43,929 nucleotides of DNA from a virus, in the IMG/VR virus record IMGVR_UViG_3300047325_000020, positions 1-43,929 of that record. One strand, 5' to 3'. The position numbers were made by a program, and so were the translations under genes. The notes below the pieces were generated by a model. The model saw nothing but the letters and a program-made list of their open reading frames with translations, ran no database searches and had not been told where the DNA came from. Below are positions 28,711 through 38,164 of this stretch, one piece after another; the stretch's first letter is position 1; every line of letters begins with the position of its first letter.

Positions 28711-31700
28711 GTGAAGCGCATATTGATCGCATTCCTGCTGCTGTTCCCCGTCGCTGCTGCGGCGCAGTCGTATTGCGGTCTGCGGCAGGATAACGTGACC
28801 AATGCACTCGGTCAGGCAATCCCCAACATCGCGGTTACTTATTATTCCCAGCCCAGCTTGGCTCCCGCCACAGTGTTCAGCAGCACAACGTGCGGCACGT
28901 CTACGGCCAATAACGTGACATGCAACGGCGCGACTTGCTCCAATCCGCAGACAACCAACGGACTTGGCGCTGCCTATGCGTACCTTGCACCGGGGCTTTA
29001 CACGGTCACCTACTCCGGCGCGCAGATTCAGACGCAGACGTATGTGGACCAGAACATTCCCGCGTCAGGAAGCAGCAGCGCGGGGTCAATCATTCCATCG
29101 CCGCAATTTCAAGTGCCTTACTTTTCCAGCCCTGGCACTGCGAGCGCGTTGACGGGAAGCACGGGCGTAACGACGAACGGACTTGGCACGCTTACTGCTA
29201 CGCAGTTGAATGCCGCCCAGTACGACATGAACTGCGGCGGCAGCATAGGCCTCGGACCGATGCTGAGCAACGGTTCTGGAGTCCTCGACATTAACAATCC
29301 TTGCGGCGTCGGAATGAGCTTCTTTCCTTCTGGCACGCTGGACCCCGGCGCTGGCGTGATGATGAGCACCAGTGACGACAATGGCGATCTTGGGCAACCG
29401 TTTTTGCAGGTGCATCACTTTAGCTACGCTTCTACACTCAAGAATCTGACAGGCATTCAACTTAAACCATCGTTCTCTAACAGCCTTTCCCTTCCTTCCC
29501 CTGTGGGCATCGACGCGGCTTTGACCAGTTCAGGCGCTTCGATCAACGCCATGACAGGAATTGGTGGTGGCCAGAACTACACATGCTCCGGCAGCACCGT
29601 AACAATTACCGGCGGCACTTTGGCTAGTGGCGCACCCCCGTCATGCACCGCTACTGCATCATCCAGCGCGATTTCATTGTCATGCTCCGGGGCGAACAGT
29701 TACACCGTCCCCCCGCTGGTGACAATCTCCGGATGCACAGGCGGCACATTTGCGAACCTGTCCGGCTATCCATCGCTGGCAACGGACCTGACCGAAACCA
29801 GCAGCCTGATTCTGGACCCGGCGGGGAACTTCAATTTCGGGCATGTGGCGCTCAAGAATTACACGGGACCGGCTAGCGCTGTCTTCAATATCGACTCCAC
29901 CGGCAACGTGACAGATGCGCTCTGCACTTCGGGCCAGTTCATAAAAGGAGATGGCACGGGATGCGGCGCAGGTGGCAGCGGCGCACCCACCGGCTTACTC
30001 GGCAACCCGGTCACACTTGGAGCGGGACCGGCATTCAGCGTGCAGCCAAACATTTTCGACGCCACGCAATTTAGCGGCGCAAACACCATTGCAAAGATTC
30101 AGGCGTGCCTGGCGGCTGCGCTGGCGGCTGGCGGTGGATCGGCTGGAGGTGTCTGCGATGCGAGCGGTTTCAGCACTACGGCGGGCATCACAAGCTCAAC
30201 CGGCTTCACGGTGGGCAATTCCGGGGGCACCTCGGAAGTATTAAATCTTCCTGCCGGTGGTTCATTTCAGGGAACGATGACCGGCGGCACCAACTCGATG
30301 CTGACGCAGTATCAGAACACGACGATCACCGGCCCCGCAGGAAGCGGAATCGCCAATAAGACTCAGATTGCGGTTGATGGCGGGACATCGGCAAACTATA
30401 TCTATAACAGCGTAGGCGGCGCTTCCGGCGACTACTTCGCGGTCGATGGCCTTGCTGTTTACAACAATGGCGCAATCACAGCATCGGGCATCGGCGCACT
30501 CTACCAAGGCTCGGCCGATGGCACCACGTTCTTTCACATGCCGATTGAGGATCGCTTCGATACCTACGGCGCAAAGTTCGACGGAACTTGCTGCGGGACG
30601 ACACACGCATTCTCGCAGTTCAATTCAGCTAACGTGGCTGGCCTTACCCCGGTGTGGATTAATGATGGCGTGAGCACTGTCGGCAAGACGCAGGGACTCA
30701 ATTTCATCTCCGATACCTTCGTGCATCCGGGCGCGGGACTGCCAGTCGTCAAAGTCACGGATACAACCGGGCAGCCGTTGCTGGACACACATTTCTTCGG
30801 CTCCTACATCGAAACAAATTCAACCGATACAACCTCCGCGCTGATTACTAATTCGGGCGCAAAGGCTCTCGGATTCTTCGGTACAACCATCCACTGCAAC
30901 GACGCTTCCCGCGCTCCGTTTCTGACCTCGGACAATAGCTACAACACGCAGATCACGGTGTTTGACCTGGAGTATGGGACTGGCGGCGTAGGGTGCGGCA
31001 CTTCGGGATTCTCTGCCATCGTCAACAACTTCACTGGCCACACCGTCGTAACGGACTCGAATAATGCGGTGGCCATGTACTTGAGCGGCAGGGCATGGAT
31101 GGAGGACGCAACCATCTGGTCACTGCGCGACCCGACGCAGGCTGCCAGCAGCGGTCAGAATTGCTTGCAGATCGACACGATGGGCTTCATCACGAACACC
31201 GGCTCGGCCTGCAGCTCTGGCGGCGGCGGGAGTGTATCCGGCGGAACAGCGGGCTACGCGGCCATTTTCGGCTCAGCGACCACGATTACCAGCGGCGTGC
31301 CTTTGGCGAATGCGGTAAGCGCGAACCAATATCCCTGCTCGACGGGTGCCGGGACTGGCGTGTGGAATCCCTGCTCGTTTCCAACATCAGCGTTGGTCAT
31401 AGGAACAAACAGCAGCGCGGTCCCGGTTGCGGCGACAAGCGCGAATGTCGCTGGCGTCCTCTGGACCTACGCCAACAACACATCGGCAACGGGCGGCACA
31501 GGCACAGGCACCGTGACATGCTTGACTGCGACTTGCACGAACCTCAGCGGATCGTACTCAGTGGTTGGCGGGACGTTCACCACGGGCACGCTGTTGACGC
31601 TGGTTTGGCCGACCACCACCACGGCGTACAAGTGCTCCGTATCGCAGAACGGCGGTGCGGCTTTCTATGGTCTGGGGCACGGTGTGGCCACGGCAACAGG

Positions 31701-31773
31701 CATGACGATCACCAACACAGTAACCGTCACTGGCGTCACCGTCAGCTTTGATTACACTTGTTCGGAGTATTGA
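28711..31773 (+). CDS. Exported beta-helix fibre/spike-like protein
   Basis: 1020 aa from GTG 28711, with GGAG upstream. Residues 1-19 are a textbook Sec signal peptide (MKRILIAFLLLFPVAAAA followed by QS). The next ~200 residues are Gly/Ser/Thr-rich with many Cys. Around residue 450 begins FDATQFSGANTIAKIQACLA, followed by GGVCDASGF, which resembles the entry helix of pectate-lyase-type right-handed beta-helices of tailspikes. The rest is beta-rich, up to a C-terminal CSEY. Cys pairs suggest disulphides formed outside the cytoplasm. Phage tailspikes normally lack a signal peptide. Confidence 0.7.
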   Translation: MKRILIAFLLLFPVAAAAQSYCGLRQDNVTNALGQAIPNIAVTYYSQPSLAPATVFSSTTCGTSTANNVTCNGATCSNPQTTNGLGAAYAYLAPGLYTVTYSGAQIQTQTYVDQNIPASGSSSAGSIIPSPQFQVPYFSSPGTASALTGSTGVTTNGLGTLTATQLNAAQYDMNCGGSIGLGPMLSNGSGVLDINNPCGVGMSFFPSGTLDPGAGVMMSTSDDNGDLGQPFLQVHHFSYASTLKNLTGIQLKPSFSNSLSLPSPVGIDAALTSSGASINAMTGIGGGQNYTCSGSTVTITGGTLASGAPPSCTATASSSAISLSCSGANSYTVPPLVTISGCTGGTFANLSGYPSLATDLTETSSLILDPAGNFNFGHVALKNYTGPASAVFNIDSTGNVTDALCTSGQFIKGDGTGCGAGGSGAPTGLLGNPVTLGAGPAFSVQPNIFDATQFSGANTIAKIQACLAAALAAGGGSAGGVCDASGFSTTAGITSSTGFTVGNSGGTSEVLNLPAGGSFQGTMTGGTNSMLTQYQNTTITGPAGSGIANKTQIAVDGGTSANYIYNSVGGASGDYFAVDGLAVYNNGAITASGIGALYQGSADGTTFFHMPIEDRFDTYGAKFDGTCCGTTHAFSQFNSANVAGLTPVWINDGVSTVGKTQGLNFISDTFVHPGAGLPVVKVTDTTGQPLLDTHFFGSYIETNSTDTTSALITNSGAKALGFFGTTIHCNDASRAPFLTSDNSYNTQITVFDLEYGTGGVGCGTSGFSAIVNNFTGHTVVTDSNNAVAMYLSGRAWMEDATIWSLRDPTQAASSGQNCLQIDTMGFITNTGSACSSGGGGSVSGGTAGYAAIFGSATTITSGVPLANAVSANQYPCSTGAGTGVWNPCSFPTSALVIGTNSSAVPVAATSANVAGVLWTYANNTSATGGTGTGTVTCLTATCTNLSGSYSVVGGTFTTGTLLTLVWPTTTTAYKCSVSQNGGAAFYGLGHGVATATGMTITNTVTVTGVTVSFDYTCSEY

Positions 31774-34700
31774 TGCGCAAACGGTTTATCCCATTTCTGC
31801 TTCTACTCGCACCGCTGGCTCAAGCCCAGAACGGAGGCATCTTCGCTGCGCCTCCGCCGATTGCCAGTTTGACCCTGTCGAACACGCCTGCGAACGCTGT
31901 GCAGCCGTTCTATCCGGGCCTGTCGATTCCCTCGTCTGACTTCCGCTACATGCCTAGGCACACCAACTGCGGCGGCGGGTCGAATCAGCAACCTTGTACT
32001 GCGGCTCCGGCGGGACTCTCGACCGAGGTTCCCGTCCAGCTTTACAAGAACTGGACCAACCTTTACAGCCGCCCGCTGTTCATTCGTTTCGAGTCCGACG
32101 AAATGAATCCGTGGGACTGGTCCTGCAATTTCGTTCCCGTGGGCACGCCGATTCGCGGAACACCTACAGTTCCCGGCCTGACATGGAGTACGAGCGGCGG
32201 CACAACTACGGTCTACACCACGGCAGCGGCTCCCGGCGGCACGTTTTATGTTTGGGGTGGGTTGGCTTCCGATGGCTTTATGAATCCGTCCACGCCGACT
32301 GCCGCTACAACGCCTTACACTGTTTCCTCGTCAGTTGCGGGCGTGAGCTTCAGTTTCGTGACTGGCGCGGCGGCGGGAAGCGGCTCAGACGTGTTCTGGT
32401 GGACTCTGGCCTCGCAATGGTATCCAACGCAGTTGACTGCGCCAACCTGTGCATCCGGCGCTGGTCAGCCACCGGCAACCGCATGGGTGGATGGCGCGAC
32501 GGGCATGATTAAAGCCAACCCGCTCATCATGGCCACGGTAGGCGCTGATCTGCAATCCGCCTACACCGCGAACGGTCACTACATCGGGAACATGACCGGC
32601 AGTGGCACCTTTACCGGCGTGGTCCCGCATCCGGCGGTGTCCTATCCCACGGTTGAACTGCCCATGTGGAACACGCTGATTGCTTCGCTGGGCATCGGCG
32701 GCCAGATTCTCGGCACGGAGATCGGCAACGAGCCGGACAATTACACGTCGCAGTGCATCACAAATCAGTGGTGCTCACGGGCATCGTTCTATGGCGCTTA
32801 CTCTTCATCGCTGAATGTGGCGATCATCAATCCATTGTTTCCCGGCTCTGGCCAGACGCCAACCAGCGGAACGACGGTTTATAACATCACTGACACCGGC
32901 CCAAACGCAGGCGGAGGAACACGGGCCAAGATTGCACTGACGGTCACCAACGGCGTTTGCACGGCAGTTTCGATTACGACAGCAGGAAGTCTTTATTTCA
33001 ACCAGACGCTGCCCTTTTTCGACATTCCCGGCAACATTCCGACGATCGGCACCAACTGCCAATTGATGCTGCAATCGGAAAGCTGGATGAACGACTTTCA
33101 GGACATTGTGGCTGACCTGAACGCGAACAGGATCACGCCTCCGGGCGGCGGCTATATGAATCCGTCTGAAGCGACGAGTTCTTACGCGCCACAGTTCTAT
33201 GGCTCAGCCACGAATGGCTCGACAACCAACGACGGCTACGGACCTGGCGGCGGCGCACCACCCTCGATTCCCAACGAGCTGGTGAATATGTTCCCAGCCG
33301 GAGGATTGGACGGCATCACGACCTACTCGCAGCACGCCTATCCGCTGGGCACTCAGGTATTCTGCCCCGCCTACCCGATTTCGAGCATGACTCGCGTTGG
33401 CAACACGTTCCCGCTGACCTCGACGACCACGGTGACGACATCCGCGCCGACCAACTTTGCGACCACGATCAATTTGGGCGGATTGACTTATAGTTCCTCG
33501 AGCGGCCTTGTTACGGCCTCGATTGCCGACTCGGACACCATAGCGGGTGGCCACACCTGGGCAAACAACGTCGTGACCATGAACGTCGGATCAACACCGA
33601 ATGTGCAGGTGGGCGAACAGATTCAGACGAACGGCTGGACAACAGACACGGGACTCAATGGGCAGCCCCTGATCGTGCAGTCTGTCGGCGCGACTTCGTA
33701 TACGGCAAGCTGGCCTCTCTACACCAACTCGCTTGCAGACCCCGGCACGGGCTACGATCAGCCCTACATTTACTCTGGTGCCACAATCAACGTTACCGGC
33801 GTGGCTGACTCGACTTACAACCTGAGCGGCGTGACAATCGCCAGTATCAATCCCAAGACGCGCACCGCGGTCAACGGCGTGACCGGAGCGACGTTCACTT
33901 ACACCACAGGCTCCGCGACACTGGGCGCGTCCTCGACAGGCGGCTCGTTCATCATGACCGGGGAGCAAGCCATCCTGGTGACAGGCACGCCCATCGGCGT
34001 CAACGGGACGGATATGCAGTTGCTCTCCACCTTCGGATGCCAGAACTTGAGTTCCAACGCTTACGTCTATCCGCCCTATGTCTACCCACCCTTTGGAAGT
34101 GCTACCACGAGTGCCTATCCGGTCTGCGGAAGCCATCAGAACGGATACCTCTCTCCGAACTTCCTGCAATTCGGAGCGCCAACCGCGATCACATGCTCGA
34201 CGCCGACCACATGCACCTTCCAGCAGACGGGCGCTGCGGATTCCGTCGCCAGCGGGACGCTTGAACTTGTGACCGGCACAACGTCGAACACCAATGGCGC
34301 TCTTGGCGTGGTCAAGGCCCCGAACTGCAATGCGCAGGATGTGCTGACGATTCCCTCGACGCAGACCAAAGGCGTGGCGCTCAATGCGCCGAAGCAGATT
34401 GAGCTTGACGGCCTGAGCATTGGCACCTATACGGGCGGCGGTGGCGCGACACCCTACAGCAACACCGCCCGCCTGCAATACCGCATTGGCGAGTGGAACT
34501 GCTGCTCTCCGGCCACGCATGGGATTTCTGACTCGATTCAGGCCGCGCTCTATGAAACGCTGTTCGATCTGGACGGCGCTACATGGAACGGCATCAACGG
34601 GACGCTGGGATCAACTGGCCTTGTCTCCCCGGCCTCGTCCTTCCCGCTTTCCGGCTTCGACGGCACCAACATGCACACCGGCGAATCAACCGTCTACGCA

Positions 34701-35528
34701 CAATGCACCTACAATTTCACGCCGATCACTGTGGGCGGAGCAAACGTGATTCAGCTATTCGATTCGACCAGCATGACCGGGCCTGCCTGCCAGGGACCGT
34801 ATTACGGTCACTACATGGAGTTCCTGTTCATGGGCGCACAGGGCACGACCGGAAACCCAACCTCATGGCTTCCGCTGACCGGAACCACGGTCAATCAGAA
34901 CCTCTCCGCATGGGCGATTCAAAACAGTTCTCTGAGCGATAGCCACAAGCACGTCATGCTCATCAACGCGAGCGAGGCTGAGGGCGGTAATGTCAAGCTG
35001 ACAACCACCGGGCTGACCACAGGAACCGCCACCACACTGCAAGCCACCAACTCGAATTTCCAGATTGCGCCGACGCTGACCACGATCAGCGGGACAACCG
35101 CGACCTTCACTGTACCCTGCATCGCACAGCCCTCAACCACGCCCAGCGCGTTCAACATCAACTTCAACATGCCCTTTCAACTGAGCGGATACAGCGCCGC
35201 CGGCATCGCAGATGGCACTTGGGTAACGGTGGCCACGCATACCACGGCGACGACAGGCTGCATCAGCGAGCCATTTACGGCCACGGTGGCGAGCGGGACG
35301 CCCGGAAGCTACTCGATCCAGGGGGTTGCCACCGAGGGATGCGGGCCACTGCTTGCGACCAACCCCTATTTCTGCACCTGGGGCAAGAGCATTTCCGGGC
35401 TGACGATGGACGGAAGTTACTCAGGCGCTATGATGGGCACATACACGCCCACGCCGCTGACTGCGGTATCGAACGTGTTCACGGTGTATGTGCCACCGCT
35501 GAGCGAAGTTATGCTGGATATTCATTGA
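31773..35528 (+). CDS. Exported glycoside hydrolase, GH79-like, with inserted beta module
   Basis: 1251 aa. ATG 31773 overlaps the previous stop (TGATG). A Sec signal (RKRFIPFLLLLAPLAQAQ) is followed by a (beta/alpha)8-like domain. TEIGNEPDNY places a likely acid/base Glu at 320, and YRIGEWNCC...GISDS...AALYETLFDLDG a likely nucleophile Glu at 907. These match the two GH79 (heparanase, bacterial beta-glucuronidase) signatures. In known GH79 enzymes they are ~115-120 residues apart. Here they are 587 apart, with Thr/Ser/Gly-rich sequence and a recurrent module (about 33525-33765) between. The C-terminal beta domain ends PPLSEVMLDI, as GH79 enzymes do. Probably degrades host polysaccharide; substrate unknown. 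Confidence 0.72.
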   Translation: MRKRFIPFLLLLAPLAQAQNGGIFAAPPPIASLTLSNTPANAVQPFYPGLSIPSSDFRYMPRHTNCGGGSNQQPCTAAPAGLSTEVPVQLYKNWTNLYSRPLFIRFESDEMNPWDWSCNFVPVGTPIRGTPTVPGLTWSTSGGTTTVYTTAAAPGGTFYVWGGLASDGFMNPSTPTAATTPYTVSSSVAGVSFSFVTGAAAGSGSDVFWWTLASQWYPTQLTAPTCASGAGQPPATAWVDGATGMIKANPLIMATVGADLQSAYTANGHYIGNMTGSGTFTGVVPHPAVSYPTVELPMWNTLIASLGIGGQILGTEIGNEPDNYTSQCITNQWCSRASFYGAYSSSLNVAIINPLFPGSGQTPTSGTTVYNITDTGPNAGGGTRAKIALTVTNGVCTAVSITTAGSLYFNQTLPFFDIPGNIPTIGTNCQLMLQSESWMNDFQDIVADLNANRITPPGGGYMNPSEATSSYAPQFYGSATNGSTTNDGYGPGGGAPPSIPNELVNMFPAGGLDGITTYSQHAYPLGTQVFCPAYPISSMTRVGNTFPLTSTTTVTTSAPTNFATTINLGGLTYSSSSGLVTASIADSDTIAGGHTWANNVVTMNVGSTPNVQVGEQIQTNGWTTDTGLNGQPLIVQSVGATSYTASWPLYTNSLADPGTGYDQPYIYSGATINVTGVADSTYNLSGVTIASINPKTRTAVNGVTGATFTYTTGSATLGASSTGGSFIMTGEQAILVTGTPIGVNGTDMQLLSTFGCQNLSSNAYVYPPYVYPPFGSATTSAYPVCGSHQNGYLSPNFLQFGAPTAITCSTPTTCTFQQTGAADSVASGTLELVTGTTSNTNGALGVVKAPNCNAQDVLTIPSTQTKGVALNAPKQIELDGLSIGTYTGGGGATPYSNTARLQYRIGEWNCCSPATHGISDSIQAALYETLFDLDGATWNGINGTLGSTGLVSPASSFPLSGFDGTNMHTGESTVYAQCTYNFTPITVGGANVIQLFDSTSMTGPACQGPYYGHYMEFLFMGAQGTTGNPTSWLPLTGTTVNQNLSAWAIQNSSLSDSHKHVMLINASEAEGGNVKLTTTGLTTGTATTLQATNSNFQIAPTLTTISGTTATFTVPCIAQPSTTPSAFNINFNMPFQLSGYSAAGIADGTWVTVATHTTATTGCISEPFTATVASGTPGSYSIQGVATEGCGPLLATNPYFCTWGKSISGLTMDGSYSGAMMGTYTPTPLTAVSNVFTVYVPPLSEVMLDIH

Positions 35529-35536
35529 GAGGGATT

Positions 35537-36790
35537 ATGAAACGAATCGCGTTGCTGACACTTCTATTCGCCTGCTCATCGCTGCTTGTTTTGGGACAGC
35601 AGACAATCCCTACGCCGAAATTTGCCGCGATGTTTACCAGCAGCAACGGAACCGGGAACCCTGGCACATGGACGCCGTTGGCAGGCAGTGGCGGCTCGAC
35701 AATTCCCTATACACCGCCCCTATCAGTGGCCATGATGTATTCGACAGATGGGACTGGCAACCCCGGCACATGGGCATTTTGCACGGCTACGACTTGCGGG
35801 GGCGGGGGCGGTTCCGGCGTAACCAGTGTATCCGGCACAGCTAACCAGATCGACGTGGCGAACGGCACCACAACGCCGATAATCTCGTTTGATGCTGCGG
35901 CGCTGGCAAGCCTCGGGGGTGCCCCGCTGGCGTCTCCTACCTTTACCGGCACGGTAACCATCCCTGGCGGCGCTTCCATTTCTGGATACCTGACCAGCGC
36001 CACGGCTGCTTCCACCTATGCACCACTTGCGTCTCCTACCTTTACGGGAACAGTGACGATTCCGACCGGCGCAGCGTTGGCGACTCCCGCTTCGGGCGTG
36101 ATTACCAACCTGACCGGCACTTGCACAGCCTGCACCGCGAATGCGGCGACTACTGCGGGCAATCTGAGCGGCACACCCGCGCTGCCCAGCGGCACAACGG
36201 CAACGACGCAGGCAAGCACCGATAACACCACCAAGCTCGCAACCGACGCCTTTGTGCAGACGCTCGCAACCGTAAGCACATGGAACAATTCGCAGGTTGG
36301 CGCGGTGACCACAGCAGAAGGCACAGCGCCGACGACGAATCAGATCAGGGTTGCCTCCGTCTACGTTCCGCAGCCGTTCACCGTGTCCAATCTTGCCTGG
36401 TCGGTGACCACTGCGGATAATTCAACCAACACCTATGACTTTGGCCTGTACGGTCCAGGGTGCCAGGCGGGCGCGACGAGCATTCCATTGGTTGCGCACC
36501 TCGGCTCGACGCTGGGCAGCACATTCGCGGGAACCACCGGGCGCAATCACGGAGCGATTACAGGCGGTCCGGTCACTGGTGCAGCGGGCTACTACTGCCT
36601 TGCATGGACTTCCGGCGGCGCGACTCCGGCTGCGGTTCTCGGTGGCGCAACAGCATCGAATTATGCGCCCTTTGCCGTAGCAACAGCAGTCTCGCAGACC
36701 AGCACAGGCGGCGCTCTACCTTCGACAATCACTGCGCCCGCTACGGCGCTTACGGTCAACAGCCCGATTGTTTTTGTGCAGGTGTACTGA
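35537..36790 (+). CDS. Exported fibre-like protein with tail-fibre repeats
   Basis: 417 aa from ATG 35537, with GAGAGGG upstream. The first 21 residues look like a Sec signal (KRIALLTLLFACSSLLVLG). An L-F-A-C lipobox variant is possible but weak. The body has two copies of A-P-L-A-S-P-T-F-T-G-T-V-T, the classic tail-fibre repeat, then TTATTQASTDNTTKLATDAFV, another tail-fibre repeat, and a C-terminal beta sandwich (VPQPFTVSNLAWSVTTADNS, YDFGLYGPGC). It therefore combines fibre repeats with an export signal. The role is receptor binding or surface display (inference). Confidence 0.72.
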   Translation: MKRIALLTLLFACSSLLVLGQQTIPTPKFAAMFTSSNGTGNPGTWTPLAGSGGSTIPYTPPLSVAMMYSTDGTGNPGTWAFCTATTCGGGGGSGVTSVSGTANQIDVANGTTTPIISFDAAALASLGGAPLASPTFTGTVTIPGGASISGYLTSATAASTYAPLASPTFTGTVTIPTGAALATPASGVITNLTGTCTACTANAATTAGNLSGTPALPSGTTATTQASTDNTTKLATDAFVQTLATVSTWNNSQVGAVTTAEGTAPTTNQIRVASVYVPQPFTVSNLAWSVTTADNSTNTYDFGLYGPGCQAGATSIPLVAHLGSTLGSTFAGTTGRNHGAITGGPVTGAAGYYCLAWTSGGATPAAVLGGATASNYAPFAVATAVSQTSTGGALPSTITAPATALTVNSPIVFVQVY

Positions 36791-37188
36791 TGAAACTACT
36801 CGCCCCTCTCGCCCTCTTCGCCTTCGCCGCAGTAGTCCACGCACAGGCCTCTACCACCGTGCTGCTGCCCTCGGTTTCCTACAGCGTACTGCTGAGCTGG
36901 ACGCAGCCTGCGGTCTGCACCGCTGCGGCCCCATGCACCTATCAGCCCTATCGCATCACCGGCGCGTGTCCGGCGCAGCCCATGCTCGCGCAGTGGGTGC
37001 AAACGACGACCAGCGCGGTGAATGCGTCCAGCGTGAGCGATACGACCGTGGCGTCAGGGCAGGCCTATTGCTACGTGGTGCTGACCAATCAGCAAGGCGC
37101 GTATTCGCCGCCATCGAACAGCGTGGCAGTCACCATTCCATCCGTGCCCCCGCAGCCGACCGGAATCACAGCTGTGCATGTGCCGTAA
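36790..37188 (+). CDS. Exported Fn3-like protein
   Basis: 132 aa. ATG 36790 overlaps the previous stop (TGATG). A signal peptide (KLLAPLALFAFAAVVHA, cut before QA) is followed by one fibronectin-III-like domain: SVSYSVLLSWTQPA, then PYRITGAC, then GQAYCYVVLTNQQGAYSPPS and a closing SVAVTIPS. Four Cys are placed to form disulphides. It is the fourth gene of the exported run. It could bind the surface, the fibre protein or sugars. Confidence 0.7.
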   Translation: MKLLAPLALFAFAAVVHAQASTTVLLPSVSYSVLLSWTQPAVCTAAAPCTYQPYRITGACPAQPMLAQWVQTTTSAVNASSVSDTTVASGQAYCYVVLTNQQGAYSPPSNSVAVTIPSVPPQPTGITAVHVP

Positions 37189-37253
37189 AGCAGGACTGAT
37201 CCGGCAGTAATGGCCGGAACGCGAAAGCGTGTCAGACGCATCAAAAGGGGAAC

Positions 37254-37520
37254 ATGGTAGAAATGACTGAAAAGGCGCTGGCGTGGTTCCGCGAACTCCC
37301 CGCATGGATACCGATCTGCGGCTCTCTGATCTTCTGCGCCCTGTGGATAGGGCAGCACTACCAAAGCATCACCGACCGGCTGGATACTCTGGAGCACCAG
37401 ATGAAGGATGTGCAGGAATATCTGCGCAATGACCACAAAAAAGGTATGTCGGAGTTTCCCGATTCGGAGTTACAATTGCCCCCAGCGCCCCAGGATGCGA
37501 AGATTCCACCAATGAGGTAA
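37254..37520 (+). CDS. Membrane-anchored coiled-coil protein (spanin-like candidate)
   Basis: 88 aa from ATG 37254, with AAGGGG upstream. One membrane span (WIPICGSLIFCALWIGQHY, 18-36) is followed by a coiled coil (SITDRLDTLEHQMKDVQEYLRNDH) and a Pro-rich end with PPAPQDAKIPPMR. N-in topology with a periplasmic coil is typical of inner-membrane spanins, and the next two genes are exported. The last codons sit in a 13-base repeat also found at 37846. The gap before it (37189-37253) holds two small hairpins, CCGGC/GCCGG and ACGC-GAAA-GCGT, of unknown use. Confidence 0.5.
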   Translation: MVEMTEKALAWFRELPAWIPICGSLIFCALWIGQHYQSITDRLDTLEHQMKDVQEYLRNDHKKGMSEFPDSELQLPPAPQDAKIPPMR

Positions 37521-37522
37521 GT

Positions 37523-37852
37523 ATGAAATTAGCCCTGTTAGCCGCTTTCTTGGCGCTGCCAATGGCAATGCCCGCACAGTCCGCTAAAGTTGTTGCCTTG
37601 TCAGACGCCGATGCAAAGCTGGCTAAATCCCTGTACGAGCAGAAAGCGGCCGTAGAAGCCAAGATCGACGCATTGAACAAGCGAATTCACGAGCAGTCTA
37701 AATGGACTATGGATTTCGAGTACAGCGAGGATTTCCGCTTCATCGTTCCCAAAGACGCTCCGACCTTCAGGCCCAACTATGCCGGAATCCTGGACTGTAC
37801 TACACTTACCATCAAACCGACGCTTACAACAGCACCGGGGACTTTCCAATGA
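37523..37852 (+). CDS. Exported small coiled-coil protein
   Basis: 109 aa from ATG 37523, with GAGG upstream. The signal peptide MKLALLAAFLALPMAMPAQS (cut after the Ala of P-A) is followed by a coiled helix (ADAKLAKSLYEQKAAVEAKI, about 31-50). The C-terminal end is beta-like with one Cys. The gene is bracketed by identical 13-base repeats (CCAATGAGGTAAG at 37509-37521 and 37846-37858). Possible partner of the 37254 protein in lysis, or the fifth of the exported group. No family recognised. Confidence 0.65.
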   Translation: MKLALLAAFLALPMAMPAQSAKVVALSDADAKLAKSLYEQKAAVEAKIDALNKRIHEQSKWTMDFEYSEDFRFIVPKDAPTFRPNYAGILDCTTLTIKPTLTTAPGTFQ

Positions 37853-37860
37853 GGTAAGCC

Positions 37861-38001
37861 ATGAGCGAAGACGCGCAGGATCCCAGCCCGGTCGATCCTA
37901 ACCCGAAATCGCCGACCGGCAACCCATTTCCACCCAAGCCGGAGCCGACGGCCGCCGAGACGGATGGATTCGATGAGCAGCCCGAAGAAGAAGCGTCCTA
38001 A
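37861..38001 (+). CDS. 46-aa Pro/Glu-rich protein
   Basis: ATG 37861 follows GAGGTAAGCC. Acidic and Pro-rich (SEDAQDPSPVDPNPKSPTG, PFPPKPEPTAAETD), probably unstructured. The next gene starts inside its 3' end in another frame. No known role. Confidence 0.5.
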   Translation: MSEDAQDPSPVDPNPKSPTGNPFPPKPEPTAAETDGFDEQPEEEAS

Positions 38002-38164
38002 GAAGCCAGACAAGCACGGCGAGCTGGTCACATTGGGCGACGGCAAGAAGTTGAGTTGGGCCAAATACCGGGAGATGCTGAAGGATATGCCGGAGCCGAC
38101 GATCGAGCAGATCAATGCGTTTAAGGATGGCCCGATCGGCGATCCGGGGAGGAAGCGAAAGTGA
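37964..38164 (+). CDS. 66-aa basic protein, unknown
   Basis: Start ATG 37964 is preceded by GAGACGG. A second ATG at 37973 is possible. It overlaps the previous gene by 38 bp. A Lys-rich head (SSPKKKRPKKPDKHG) is followed by a small helical unit (KKLSWAKYREMLKDMPEPTIEQI) and a basic tail (GDPGRKRK). It is probably nucleic-acid or membrane-surface binding, by charge only. Coupled to the next gene by GTGA. Confidence 0.55.
   Translation: MDSMSSPKKKRPKKPDKHGELVTLGDGKKLSWAKYREMLKDMPEPTIEQINAFKDGPIGDPGRKRK

Noticed and set aside
28711-31773. Host gene fragment or integrated bacterial segment
   Set aside because: Signal peptides look host-like, but genes are chained by TGATG overlaps within the phage unit and carry tail-fibre repeats.
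18454-35528. Diversity-generating retroelement
   Set aside because: No reverse transcriptase and no template/variable repeat pair seen; the repeated modules are diverged, not adenine-mutated copies.
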